Shown: one piece after another, positions 7,418 through 16,719 of the stretch | Layout: each line of letters begins with the position of its first letter | How positions within the stretch are numbered: position 1 is the first letter of the stretch | Source of the DNA: Bacteroidales bacterium H10 | GTDB lineage: Bacteria > Bacteroidota > Bacteroidia > Bacteroidales > Muribaculaceae | Assembly (NCBI GenBank): GCA_001701295.1 | Contig: DAAV01000006.1 | Span: 1,573-22,049 of the forward strand | Direction: 5' to 3' | Length of the DNA: 20,477 nt | Notes under the pieces: model-generated | The model's database searches: none | What the model was told of the DNA's origin: nothing | The model's input: the letters and a program-made list of their open reading frames with translations, nothing else | Translations under genes and position numbers: made by a program

Positions 7418-8878
7418 TTATTTGAGATAATCGAGAATATTGAGAGTAAGCTGCTCCACATTGTGCTGATAAGGATTCGCACCCGAATTCTGGTTCCATT
7501 CATAAGCGGCGAAACCGTTGGCAACACACCGCCCGTGAACCGGAGTGGCGAAGAACTCCACGAGACCTGCCACACAATGGTCGCGTACGTGGCCCCAGGT
7601 GGCGAGTACGAGAGAGCCGGTCACAGCCTCGAAATTGGCTATCACGTCCGGATAGCTGCCACGGCCATAGAGATTGCAATCCCACAGACAGTTGTGGTCC
7701 TCACGCTGGCCGGGGCCAATGAGCGGTATGCCAGGCAGACCCCATCCGTTGGGATCCTCGAGAGTCAGGCCCTTGAATATAGCATGTTCCGAACGGTCAT
7801 AATAGCCCTGGTCGCCACTCTCCTTGAAGTCAACACCAAGGAAAGGATTGATGGTCCAGACATCATCGCCGCTGCCTCCGTCTCCATTGCCGAACACGGT
7901 AGGAGCCATGTTGTCGGGCACGAAACCGAGAGGCACCGTAAGCTGAGTGGCCATATTGGCAAGATAGAGGCTACCGCCGTTGGCCGAATATTCCTTAAGC
8001 GCCCCTATGGCCTCGGGAGAAGTGAGCACAGCGGGAAGATTTTCCCAGCCGAGAGGCATGCCCACACGGTCGATCTCGATCCAGAGCACAGAGTAAATGT
8101 CCGGATCAAGCGAAGCCAGATCGGCGGGATATATAAGATCGGCATTCTCCTGCTGCACGAACCAGGTTGCGGCTGCACGCTCGTCGTCATCGGGAAGCTC
8201 CGCGATAGAACCTGCAGTCATCAGATATCCCATCTTGGGCGTGATGTAGGGAATCTTAGTCTTGACAACAGCCGACACAGAGGGATAATACTCATCGTAT
8301 ATGGCCTGCACGTCATAGGAAAGATCTACCTCCATAGGCTGGGCCTTTAGAGTGACGGTCGTAGTGCCGCCCGGAAGATACATGGCAGCGGCCTCGTCGC
8401 CGTTTGTCACAACGCGGACACCGGTCACATCATTGCCCGAAGGATTGGTCCATGAGAGAGTGACCTTGCGTCCGGTGACAGAAGATGTCAGACCGGTCAC
8501 ACCCGGAAGCTCCTCGACCGGAAGCACCGCTGTGGTCGAAACGCCTTCCGACACATATCGGTTGTCGTAGCAAACCTTCACCGTGTAAAGACCTTCCTCG
8601 CCCATAGGCTGCCCCTTGACCACATATGAAGTGGCATCGGCGCCGAGGCTTACAGGATTGGAAGTGTTGGCATCGCGTATAAACAGGACGTCGGTTATGT
8701 CGCCGGCGGGAAGATTCCATGTCACGTTGATTGTATGACCGGAAACTTCAGCCCTCAAGTCGGAAACAGTAGGAAGGTTCGGCACTTCCTCATATCCCGT
8801 TGGTTCAAATTCGCCACAAGATGTGAAAGTGGCGGCGAGAGCCATGGAAAGAGCGGTTATATAGAATTTTGATTTCAT
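7418..8878 (-). CDS. DUF4960 surface glycan-binding lipoprotein (SusE position)
   Basis: A 486-aa lipoprotein. The signal peptide ends in FTSC with lipidated Cys21, followed by acidic residues (GEFEP), as in Bacteroidetes surface-exported lipoproteins. Two fibronectin-III-like beta domains follow (about 35-120 and 125-212, each with a WNLP or WTNPSG strand). The C-terminal domain (about 220-486: MGYLMTAGSIAEL..., NGGSLYLANMATQL, GHVRDHCVAGLVEFF) matches the DUF4960 type found in the levan-binding SGBP of Bacteroides (BT1761). It should capture fructan chains at the cell surface and hand them to the SusCD complex. It sits directly after susD and before the GH32 gene, in the same operon. The family match is from memory of the pattern. 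Levan preference over inulin is inferred from that match only. Confidence 0.8.
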   Translation of the reverse strand: MKSKFYITALSMALAATFTSCGEFEPTGYEEVPNLPTVSDLRAEVSGHTINVTWNLPAGDITDVLFIRDANTSNPVSLGADATSYVVKGQPMGEEGLYTVKVCYDNRYVSEGVSTTAVLPVEELPGVTGLTSSVTGRKVTLSWTNPSGNDVTGVRVVTNGDEAAAMYLPGGTTTVTLKAQPMEVDLSYDVQAIYDEYYPSVSAVVKTKIPYITPKMGYLMTAGSIAELPDDDERAAATWFVQQENADLIYPADLASLDPDIYSVLWIEIDRVGMPLGWENLPAVLTSPEAIGALKEYSANGGSLYLANMATQLTVPLGFVPDNMAPTVFGNGDGGSGDDVWTINPFLGVDFKESGDQGYYDRSEHAIFKGLTLEDPNGWGLPGIPLIGPGQREDHNCLWDCNLYGRGSYPDVIANFEAVTGSLVLATWGHVRDHCVAGLVEFFATPVHGRCVANGFAAYEWNQNSGANPYQHNVEQLTLNILDYLK

Positions 8879-8927
8879 TTTATCAATGATAGATTTTAAT
8901 TATGATATACAGATGGTCCGGCGGGAT

Positions 8928-8949
8928 GTCAAAGCTTCAGGCTTTGGAC
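8928..8949. repeat. Inverted repeat, copy B of a dispersed hairpin
   Basis: GTCAAAGC-TTCAG-GCTTTGGAC: a 6-bp core stem (CAAAGC/GCTTTG). It resembles the perfect repeat at 1212-1232, sharing GTCAAAGC and CAGGCTTTG, with partly similar flanks. It lies between the susD stop and the DUF4960 start. A nearby small stem (AACCG/CGGTT, 8962-8977) may add structure. It could set the relative mRNA levels of susCD and downstream genes. Confidence 0.4.
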
Positions 8950-9031
8950 GCGGAACCCGAAAACCGACGATACGGTTGCGGACCGGATGTCAGAGAGAAA
9001 AAGGAGAGAGAAAGAGCAGCCGAAATCATTC

Positions 9032-10708
9032 TCAGTCGTAGAGACCTCCGGCGTTATCTTTCTGCTCGAGAGGCACGGGGAAATAGAGATCATCGGCCGA
9101 GAGACTGGCGCCGCTGTAATACCGCTGGAACTGAGCCTCGAACTGATAATATCTGTTTACAGTCTCGACAGCCGTACCCCAGCGAAGCAGGTCAAACCAG
9201 CGGTGACCTTCCATGGCCAGCTCGACACGACGCTCGTGACGCACCGCACGGCGGGCATAGTCCTGACTCCAGCCGGAAGCGGGATACTGACCCACGGCAT
9301 AATTGGCCACCATCGGATTGCAGTCGACCGGAGTGTAGGACGCATCGACAGAACGCGCAGCCTTGGCACGAACCTGATTGATAAGATCGCGTGCCTGGTC
9401 AAGATCCTTGTTCTGCTCGATAAGAGCCTCGGCCTTCATAAGCATCACATCGGCATAACGGATAATGATATAATTGAGCGAGGAGGCACCCCAGGGCACG
9501 ATACCGGTAGTGACATACGGACTGTCGGGTGAAGGATAGGGTTTCTTGCCTGAATACTGGCCGTAGAGTTCAAGATTGCGGCACCACTTCTCATTGTACA
9601 TATATCCGCGCCAGGGCATGCCGATACGGCCCAGAGTGAAATCGAGACGGGGATCGACATTGCCCGCATAATCGGCCTTGTCGACATTTTCGGAATTCTG
9701 AGTGCCGTCAAGGTATGGAAGGCCGTTCACATCCGTGCGGAAAGCATTGACCAGATCCTGCGACGCAAGATAGAAATCATCGCCGTTTCCATAGAGATTG
9801 CCTTCGGAATAAGTACAGTTGATACAGTTGTTGAAATTGAACTGGTCGGGATTGTTGGCCGAAGAGAACTGGACGGCCATCACGGACTCATAGGTATTGT
9901 TCATCTCGGGCTTCGAGATATCGAGAAAGTTCGGGTAAAGCTCATACCGGCCCGAAGAGATGACATATCCGGCATATTTCTCGACCGTCTCCCAGTCGGA
10001 ATCGAAGAGCGCCACTTTGGCAAGAATAGCGGCGGCGACATACTTGTTGAATCGGCCCACCTCTTCCTGAGTCTCGGGAAGCACCTCGTATGCGTCGCGA
10101 AGATCGGCCTCGATGAAACCGAGGATCTGGCTGCGGGTGTACTCGTCGGCACGGCATTCCGAAGGATTGGCCACATTCTCGTCGAAATAGGGGAACTTCT
10201 CGAAAAGACGGTACATGTCGAAATAATAATATGCACGGAGAGTCTTCATCTCGGCTATCATGGAGGCTTTTCGAGACGCATCTATGTTGCCGGCCGCCGC
10301 GATCGCCTTGATAGCGGTGTTGCAACGCGACACGGAGAAGAAATTATTGCGCCATTTGAAATTTATAATCGCGCTGTTGCTCTCGACATTGCCGATCTCG
10401 AGCTGGTGCATGTAGGCCTCCATAGTGACACCGTCGCCACCTTTGAGGGCATCGTCGGAGCGGAGATCGATGACCCAGTTGTTGATCGGTCCGGCAAACG
10501 ACTCGTTGTTGCCGAAATAATGGTTTAGAAGAGTCGCATATGCGGCTACCATCATGTCGACGGCCTCATCCTCGCCGATCTGCTCGGAAGTGAAGGAACC
10601 CTGCGGTTTGGTATCGAGCATACTGTCGCAGGATACAGTGCCGAATCCGGCCGCCGCGAATGCCGCGATATATGCGGCGCTCCTGATATATGATTTTATG
10701 GTTTTCAT
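9032..10708 (-). CDS. susD: SusD-family glycan-binding lipoprotein
   Basis: A 558-aa outer-membrane lipoprotein that forms the lid of the SusC transporter and binds the oligosaccharide being imported. The signal peptide ends GFGTVSC with lipidated Cys27, followed by DSMLDTKPQGSFT, the usual SusD start of the mature chain. TPR-like helices include the segment MKTLRAYYYFDMYRLFEKFP. The C-terminal RagB/SusD signature RHERRVELAMEGHRWFDLLRWG is present. Length is typical. It lies 21 nt after susC, and its stop is 153 nt before the DUF4960 gene. Fructan as ligand is inferred from the GH32 and fructokinase neighbours. Confidence 0.95.
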   Translation of the reverse strand: MKTIKSYIRSAAYIAAFAAAGFGTVSCDSMLDTKPQGSFTSEQIGEDEAVDMMVAAYATLLNHYFGNNESFAGPINNWVIDLRSDDALKGGDGVTMEAYMHQLEIGNVESNSAIINFKWRNNFFSVSRCNTAIKAIAAAGNIDASRKASMIAEMKTLRAYYYFDMYRLFEKFPYFDENVANPSECRADEYTRSQILGFIEADLRDAYEVLPETQEEVGRFNKYVAAAILAKVALFDSDWETVEKYAGYVISSGRYELYPNFLDISKPEMNNTYESVMAVQFSSANNPDQFNFNNCINCTYSEGNLYGNGDDFYLASQDLVNAFRTDVNGLPYLDGTQNSENVDKADYAGNVDPRLDFTLGRIGMPWRGYMYNEKWCRNLELYGQYSGKKPYPSPDSPYVTTGIVPWGASSLNYIIIRYADVMLMKAEALIEQNKDLDQARDLINQVRAKAARSVDASYTPVDCNPMVANYAVGQYPASGWSQDYARRAVRHERRVELAMEGHRWFDLLRWGTAVETVNRYYQFEAQFQRYYSGASLSADDLYFPVPLEQKDNAGGLYD

Positions 10709-10729
10709 TTTGATAATCGGAATTTGGGA

Positions 10730-13700
10730 TTAGAACTGGAAGTTAACGCCGACAGTGAACGAGCGGGGACGCGGATATCCGCCGTCATCCATGCGTGCGC
10801 CGTAGCCGCTGGGTGCGATCTCCGGATCGAGGCCTTTATACTTCGTGAGAGTGAAGACATTCTCGACCTGTGCGAAGACATCTATGCTCTGGCCTCCGAT
10901 CGCCTTTGCGGCACGCTCGGGCAGCATATAGGAGAGTTTCAGATATTTCATCTTCATGTAGGAGCCATTCTCCACATAATAGGATGAGAAACGCGACTCA
11001 TTGTTGTCGTCGGTGAGAGATACGGCGGGAATATCGCTGCCGGTGTTTGTCTCAGACCAGCAATGTAGCACATCCCTGCTGCGGTTGGAGATAAGCGATC
11101 CGTAGCTCATGGAGTAGAGCTGACGCTTCATGTGATTGATGATATCGTAGCCGAAATCGCCCGAGAAGAACATATCGAGAGTGAACGCCTTGTAGCGGAA
11201 CGCGAGATTTATACCCATGGACAGATCCGGATTAGGATCGCCTATGATGCAGCGGTCCTCATCATTGATGACGCCGTCGCCATTGAGATCGCGATATATG
11301 AGACGTCCGGGGGCGGCGCCGGTCTGTGTGGCATGGTTCGCCACCTCGGCGTTGTCCTGGAAGATTCCGTCGCAGACATAGCCGTAATAGACGCCCATGG
11401 GCTGTCCGGGAATGAGACGCGAGTCACCTCCGATGAATTCCTGACGGTCATTAAGGGCCACGAGCTTATTCTTATACTGCGAAAGATTGATCGAACCGTT
11501 CCATGAGAAATCGCCGTAAGTCGGGCTGTTGTAGCCGAGAGAGAGCTCCCATCCGGTATTTTTCATCTTTCCGGTGTTGAGCCATATGGCGGCGTTCTCT
11601 CCGGCCACGTCGAGCGCAGGGGGAATGGTGAGCATGTCGTGGGTATTCTTCATGAAGAAGTCAGCCGTAAGATTGAGACGTCCGTTGAAGAAGAGCATGT
11701 CGATACCGATATTGTTCTGTACGGTAGTCTCCCATTTTAGATCGGGATTGCCCGATGCGGCGAGAGTTATGCCCGGAGTAGTGGACGAATTGGTTCCCGA
11801 GATATCGTAGGCGCCGTTGCCACGGTTGACGATATAGGTCGAATAGGTGGGATAGAGAGGAGGAATGTTGGCGTTACCGTTCTGTCCCCATGAGTAACGG
11901 ATCTTGAAATCGGTCACCACATTATTCTCCGGCCAGAAAGGCTCGGCAGAGGGGCGCCATGCGAGAGAGAAAGCGGGGAACACGCCTGCGCGGTGCTTCT
12001 TGGCGAAGCGGGAATTCTCGTCACGGCGGATAGTGAACGACGCCAGATAGCGGTCGTCGAAATTATAATCGGCCTTCGCGAAAAGCGAGAACACGCTCCA
12101 CTGGGTCTTGCCGCCGCCAGCATTCTCCTTGCCCGAACCTGCACCGACCTGCATGAAGTCGGTATCCTCGAACATATATCCCTGACGGCTTCCCGAGAGA
12201 TCCTGGAAGGTATAGGATATGGCCTCCGTACCGATGAGGGCGTTGAGATGATGCTTCTCGTTGAAAGTCTTGACATAATTAGCGGTGTTTGTCCAGGTCC
12301 ATGTGTCGCCCTGACCGTAAACGCTTGTCACCGAATTGACATCCGAAGGGATCTGCTTGCGTCCGAGATCTGTGTTGAAATACTGCGAGTGCTCGATACC
12401 GATATTCGTCTTGAGAGTAAGGCCGTCGACAGGACGCACCTCAAGGAAAGCGTTGCCGAGTATACGCCAGTTCTGATGATCGTTGTCCTGTGCGTTCTTG
12501 ATCATCTGGACGGGATTCTGAAGGTCGGAATTGATAAGTTCGATCGGTATGGCATATGCTCCGTCGGCACCGTATACGGGAAGCGCGGGGTTCATGGCCA
12601 TCGCAAGGAAGGGAATACCGCGGTCGCCATAGGTCTCCACACCACGGTTGCGCCACTGGGCGATCAGAAGATTCTCTCCCACGGATATGTACTTGTTGAA
12701 GTCATAACGGGAATTGACGCGGCCGGAGAAGCGGCGATAGAAAGAAGACTCTATATTGCCGACCTGATCGATCATATTGAGAGAGAAAAGCACGGAACCC
12801 TTCTCGCCGTTGTTGGCCACGGTAGCAGTGAGATTGTTTGTCCACGCCGTACGGTAGACCTGATCCTGCCAGTCAGTGTCGGTGATCGCGAAATTCTCGT
12901 TTCCGCCCACATATTGCTGATAGACGGGAGTAGTATTGCTGCCGAAGAGCTGAGGAACTCCGAGAGGAAGACCCGCACGTGCGGCGGCCATGCCGTAGGC
13001 GGTCGCCCATCCGTCGGCATCGAGCATTTCGTAGCGCCTGGCGATGGTCTGTGCGGTCAGAGCGTAATTGACATTGATGGAAAGACGGTCGCCCTTACCA
13101 TGTTTGGTGGTGATTATGATCACACCGTTGGCCGCACGCGAACCGTAGATAGAAGCGGAAGCCGCATCCTTAAGCACCTGCATCGACTCTATGTCGGCCG
13201 GGTTGATCACATTGATGTTGTCAGTGGGCACACCGTCGACAATGTAAAGAGGATCATTGGAAGAGTTGGCGGTCGACATACCGCGGACGCGGATAGAGCC
13301 CGTACCGCCCGGCTCTGCGCTCGGCACGACATTGACGCCCGGAAGCTTGCCGGCCATGGAGCTCATGATGTTTCCCGAGTTTTCAGAAAGAGGCTCCTTC
13401 ATGTTCATTACAGACACAGCACCCGTAAGATCGGCCTTGCGGACCGTCTGATAGCCGACCACGACTACCTCATTAAGGACTGCGGAGTTCTCGTCGAGAT
13501 AGACAGTCATTGAGGGCTCGGCCTGAAGCGTGGTGGAATTATAGCCCACATAGCTTACGGTAAGTCTGGATTTCTCCGGAACGGTGATCTGGAAATTACC
13601 GTCGATGTCGGTAGCCGTTCCTTTCCGGGTAGCCTCCGACATGACAGTGGCGCCGATCAGCGGCTCGCCGTCCTGACGGGAAAGCACCGTTCCATGCACA

Positions 13701-13771
13701 GTTATGTCCTGCGCCTGCGCCACGACCGCCATCAGGCAGACAAAAAGCGCGCTTAGGAATGATTTTTTCAT
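10730..13771 (-). CDS. susC: SusC-family TonB-dependent oligosaccharide transporter
   Basis: A 1013-aa outer-membrane TonB-dependent transporter importing fructo-oligosaccharides together with SusD. Signal peptide at 1-21 (MKKSFLSALFVCLMAVVAQA..). The CarboxypepD_reg-like domain covers about 22-95 (HGTVLSRQDGEPLIGATV...GTATDIDGNFQI). The TonB-box region LNEVVVVGYQ lies at 99-108. The plug has the SusC/RagA signature IRVRGMSTANSSNDPLYIVDG (from 160) and SASIYGSRAANGVIIITTKHG (from 205). A 22-strand barrel follows, ending in GVNFQF with terminal Phe. The start is ATG 13769-13771. The frame is open for 39 more codons upstream, but that stretch covers the promoter and the hairpin after the regulator gene, so it is not coding. 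First gene of the minus-strand operon. Confidence 0.96.
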   Translation of the reverse strand: MKKSFLSALFVCLMAVVAQAQDITVHGTVLSRQDGEPLIGATVMSEATRKGTATDIDGNFQITVPEKSRLTVSYVGYNSTTLQAEPSMTVYLDENSAVLNEVVVVGYQTVRKADLTGAVSVMNMKEPLSENSGNIMSSMAGKLPGVNVVPSAEPGGTGSIRVRGMSTANSSNDPLYIVDGVPTDNINVINPADIESMQVLKDAASASIYGSRAANGVIIITTKHGKGDRLSINVNYALTAQTIARRYEMLDADGWATAYGMAAARAGLPLGVPQLFGSNTTPVYQQYVGGNENFAITDTDWQDQVYRTAWTNNLTATVANNGEKGSVLFSLNMIDQVGNIESSFYRRFSGRVNSRYDFNKYISVGENLLIAQWRNRGVETYGDRGIPFLAMAMNPALPVYGADGAYAIPIELINSDLQNPVQMIKNAQDNDHQNWRILGNAFLEVRPVDGLTLKTNIGIEHSQYFNTDLGRKQIPSDVNSVTSVYGQGDTWTWTNTANYVKTFNEKHHLNALIGTEAISYTFQDLSGSRQGYMFEDTDFMQVGAGSGKENAGGGKTQWSVFSLFAKADYNFDDRYLASFTIRRDENSRFAKKHRAGVFPAFSLAWRPSAEPFWPENNVVTDFKIRYSWGQNGNANIPPLYPTYSTYIVNRGNGAYDISGTNSSTTPGITLAASGNPDLKWETTVQNNIGIDMLFFNGRLNLTADFFMKNTHDMLTIPPALDVAGENAAIWLNTGKMKNTGWELSLGYNSPTYGDFSWNGSINLSQYKNKLVALNDRQEFIGGDSRLIPGQPMGVYYGYVCDGIFQDNAEVANHATQTGAAPGRLIYRDLNGDGVINDEDRCIIGDPNPDLSMGINLAFRYKAFTLDMFFSGDFGYDIINHMKRQLYSMSYGSLISNRSRDVLHCWSETNTGSDIPAVSLTDDNNESRFSSYYVENGSYMKMKYLKLSYMLPERAAKAIGGQSIDVFAQVENVFTLTKYKGLDPEIAPSGYGARMDDGGYPRPRSFTVGVNFQF

Positions 13772-13816
13772 GTTAATGATTTTTGTTAACAATTTTGATT
13801 TTTTAAAATTCTGGCG

Positions 13817-13875
13817 CAAATTTAAGGAGAGAAAGCAACAGAACTTATAAAAAAATTTGCAAGGACTATAAAAAA
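13817..13875 (-). promoter_or_regulatory. susC promoter with tandem TTTTTTATA candidate operator
   Basis: Minus-strand -7 box TAAATTTG (13824-13817). Upstream are two copies of TTTTTTATA: proximal 13854-13846 and distal 13875-13867, start to start exactly 21 bp. From the end of the proximal copy to the -7 box is 21 nt, the same as at the plus-strand GH32 promoter. The proximal copy occupies the -33 region, where no TTTG is found, as expected of an activator-dependent promoter. The candidate regulator is the adjacent AraC-domain hybrid protein. Part of the T-runs may instead be terminator U-tracts. Confidence 0.6.
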
Positions 13876-13909
13876 TCGCACAATGCACGAAATTTTATAC
13901 CCCTTGCAA
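13849..13909 (-). terminator. Long dyad/terminator after the regulator gene, overlapping the susC operator
   Basis: A 17-bp inverted repeat with two DNA mismatches (13857-13873 and 13893-13909, arms TTGCAAGG..TATAAAA) around a 19-nt loop. In minus-strand RNA, 16 of 17 positions pair, counting one G-U. It is followed by A and then T7 (13855-13849). It begins 21 nt after the regulator stop, so it fits an intrinsic terminator. A smaller inner hairpin (13876-13890) with a T6 tail is nested inside. The same bases carry the two TTTTTTATA copies. Confidence 0.6.
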
Positions 13910-13930
13910 CGAATGTCACAATTATTACAA

Positions 13931-16690
13931 TCAGTCAGTCAAGCCAGAGCGTGTTTCAGACGGAGTCTCACCATACGCCTCGCGATAGCACTTGGTGAAA
14001 TATGCGGGAGTGGAGAAACCGGTGGCGTATGCAATCTCCGATACGGTCTTCTCTGTGGAAAGAAGCATGTTGCGTCCTTCCTTAAGACGGATGGTACGGA
14101 TCAGTTCGACCGGAGAGAAATTGGTAAGCGCCTTTATCTTCCTGTAGAACTGCGACCTCCCGAGTCCCATCTCCGCAGCCAGGGCGTCAACGCTTACATC
14201 GGCGTCGCTCATCCGCTCACGGAATATCTCAAGGAAACGGTTGTAGAAATCGGAATCGATGGCCGAAGGCGCGCCCGGCACCTGCGCGGGAGTCCTGTGA
14301 GCCGACCGGATTTCCGGGGAGCCGTTCATCCACACCTCGCGGATACGGCGCCGGTTTTCGACAAGACTCGCACAGCGGGCACGCAGGACGCCCGCATCAA
14401 ACGGTTTGGAGAGATAACCGTCGGCGCCAGACTCGTAGCCCTGCACACGCTGCTCGTCCATCGAACAGGCGGTCAGCATCAGCACAGGGATATGCGACGT
14501 CGACACCTCCTCCTTGATACGCCGGCAACACTCCATACCGTCCATGACAGGCATCATGACATCGCACACCACTATGTCGGGGACATATCTGGCCGCCATG
14601 CGGACGCCGTCGGCACCGTTGGTCGCGGTAATGACACGGTAGGCACCCGACAAGAGCTGCGAAATCATCACCAGAATGTCTTCATTGTCGTCTATGACAA
14701 GGAGAAGAGGGAGGTCACCGCCGTCAGGTTCCGGCGCCTGCGGCATTTCGGGGAGCGCCGGACTATCGACACGTGCGAGTTCCGCGGTCACGTCACTGTC
14801 TGTAATACCGCCCGTCATGTCCTCGGCCTTGTCGGCCACATGCCTCAGAGGAAGAGAGACAGTAAACACAGAACCTTTGCCCGGCTCGCTGACGGCCGTG
14901 ATCGACCCGCCGTGCAGCTCAACAAATGCCTTTGCGAGCGACAGACCGATCCCCGAACCGTTAGGATGCACCTTGTCGACCTGAAAGAAACGGTCGAATA
15001 TGTTGCCCAGATCTTCGGCCGATATGCCACGTCCCGTATCAGACACGGAGAGAATCATGGCGGCATCCGTAAACGACAGGTTTATGGCGATCTCACCGTT
15101 GTCTGGAGTATATTTGAAAGCGTTTGAGACAAGATTGAAAAACACCCTCTCGATCTTCTCGACATCAATGGCCACATGGGCAGGCGCATCCCCGGCACAT
15201 TCGAGAGAAAGTTTCATATGTCTCTGTCGGGCCACGGCATTGAATGCGTCGTTCCAGTCCTCGACGAGGTGTCGGATATCGATCTCCACGAGATTGAGAT
15301 CAAGCTTGCCGTTCTCATATTTCCGGAAGTCAAGGACCTGGTTTATAAGCCGGCGGAGTATCTTGACGTTCTTGTCGGCAATGCGTGCGAGAGTCTTCTG
15401 CTGAGGAGTGAGATTCGCCGCTTCAGACAATTGTCTGACAGGCTCGGCTATTAGCGTCAGAGGAGTCCGCAGATCGTGCGAGACATTGGTATAGAATCTC
15501 AGTTTCGACTGAGTGGCCTCATTGAGCTGTTCGTTGAGAGACTTCTCGTTGTCGCGCTGACGTTCAAGTTCATGATTCTGCTCGACAAGCATTTTCTGCT
15601 GGCGGCGGTTGAGCCAGAACACACGCAGGAAAAGGAAGAGCACGATAAAGAGGAGAGCGAGTATCGACAGAGTGACATAGAGGAACGTGGACTGTATGGA
15701 ATGCTGGTTCCAATAATGGTCGACCTGCGATTTCAGTTCCTTTATCTTGGAAGTCTCCTCCTTGAGCGACTCGTTCTGCAGATTGAGGATGTCGGCATTG
15801 GACTTGTCAACGGCGGAAGCAGCCGGTAGCCTTACCACACGCTCGTAAGGTCTGCCTTCGAGAATGTCAAGGGCGGTACGGATCAGACGGTATCCTTCGG
15901 TAGGATAAAGGAAGGTGGCGTCTATCCGGCCGTCGGAGACAGCCTTCATGCCGATCTCCGGCGCGGCGTCGATACCGATTATATACGGATCAAGTCCCCT
16001 CCGGGCGGCCACATCGGCGGCCGCTATCGCCATACGGTCGTTATGCGCGAAAATCAAGTCGACATCCGGATAAAGCGCAAGCAGCGAGTCCGCCACATCG
16101 TTTGCCTTGCCGTAGTCCCAGTCTCCATGACCCGAAGCGACAAGCTTCATGCCCGGATAGAGTTCCAGACCGGCCTTGAAACCGTTATGACGCTCCTGCG
16201 CCGGTGTGGAGCCCGGATTTCCGAATATCTCGATGACGCGAGCATCCGGACCGGTCAGCGAACGGGCGTACTGCGCCGCCTGATAGCCTATACTGTCATT
16301 GTGCGCACCCTGGAATGCCGTATAGTTGTCTCCCACCACATTTCTGTCGAATATGACCACCGGTATGCCCCGGGCCATCACTTCGTCGACAACGGGCGTA
16401 ATCGGCTCCGCCTCGTTGGGGGCGGCTATTATTATGTCGAAGCCGTTGTCGGCAAAATAACGGATATCTTCTATCTGCTTCTCATTGGAGTCATCGGCGG
16501 AACGGATCTCTATCTCGGCATTGTCATGAAACATCGCCTCGCGGAGCATCTCCTGATTCATCTTCGCGCGCCAGTCATCCTGACTGCACTGCGACACGCC
16601 GATACGGTATTTCTTCTCTTCCGCACATCCGAAAAGTAAAATAGACATCAGCGGAAGCAACATAAAAACAAGTCCTGTCTTGAGTTTCAT
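13931..16690 (-). CDS. Hybrid two-component system regulator with periplasmic sugar-binding sensor (fructose-sensor type)
   Basis: A 919-aa one-protein sensor and transcription factor. Order: N-terminal signal/anchor with a lipobox-like LLFGC (Cys22); type I periplasmic sugar-binding domain about 27-300 (YRIGVSQCSQDDWRAKMNQE, VIFDRN, NDRMAIAAADVA); coiled stretch about 303-325; one membrane helix about 335-358; HisKA with NVSHDLRTPL (His405); HATPase with N box NLVSNAFKYTP, G1 DTGRG and G2 GSGIGL (578-583); receiver about 662-775 with Asp667/668, phospho-acceptor Asp710 (VVCDVMMPVMDG), Thr740 and Lys762; AraC HTH about 826-915. The architecture and neighbours match the Bacteroides fructose sensor BT1754. 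Fructose as inducer is inferred from that. All catalytic residues are intact. It is divergent from the GH32-MFS-fructokinase genes and upstream of susC on the same strand. Confidence 0.93.
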   Translation of the reverse strand: MKLKTGLVFMLLPLMSILLFGCAEEKKYRIGVSQCSQDDWRAKMNQEMLREAMFHDNAEIEIRSADDSNEKQIEDIRYFADNGFDIIIAAPNEAEPITPVVDEVMARGIPVVIFDRNVVGDNYTAFQGAHNDSIGYQAAQYARSLTGPDARVIEIFGNPGSTPAQERHNGFKAGLELYPGMKLVASGHGDWDYGKANDVADSLLALYPDVDLIFAHNDRMAIAAADVAARRGLDPYIIGIDAAPEIGMKAVSDGRIDATFLYPTEGYRLIRTALDILEGRPYERVVRLPAASAVDKSNADILNLQNESLKEETSKIKELKSQVDHYWNQHSIQSTFLYVTLSILALLFIVLFLFLRVFWLNRRQQKMLVEQNHELERQRDNEKSLNEQLNEATQSKLRFYTNVSHDLRTPLTLIAEPVRQLSEAANLTPQQKTLARIADKNVKILRRLINQVLDFRKYENGKLDLNLVEIDIRHLVEDWNDAFNAVARQRHMKLSLECAGDAPAHVAIDVEKIERVFFNLVSNAFKYTPDNGEIAINLSFTDAAMILSVSDTGRGISAEDLGNIFDRFFQVDKVHPNGSGIGLSLAKAFVELHGGSITAVSEPGKGSVFTVSLPLRHVADKAEDMTGGITDSDVTAELARVDSPALPEMPQAPEPDGGDLPLLLVIDDNEDILVMISQLLSGAYRVITATNGADGVRMAARYVPDIVVCDVMMPVMDGMECCRRIKEEVSTSHIPVLMLTACSMDEQRVQGYESGADGYLSKPFDAGVLRARCASLVENRRRIREVWMNGSPEIRSAHRTPAQVPGAPSAIDSDFYNRFLEIFRERMSDADVSVDALAAEMGLGRSQFYRKIKALTNFSPVELIRTIRLKEGRNMLLSTEKTVSEIAYATGFSTPAYFTKCYREAYGETPSETRSGLTD

Positions 16691-16719
16691 TTGATATCAG
16701 GTTGGCGGTAAGAATAGGC

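Noticed and set aside
11993..13513. 506-codon open frame on the plus strand
   Set aside because: Antisense to susC in full. Composition is that of a mirrored GC-rich gene, with no domain, signal or promoter.
13772..13888. Upstream ATG extension of susC adding 39 residues
   Set aside because: It would run through the promoter and the terminator-like dyad. The signal peptide starts at the internal Met (13771).
13883..15127. 414-codon open frame on the plus strand
   Set aside because: Antisense to the regulator gene, whose domains are all intact on the other strand.
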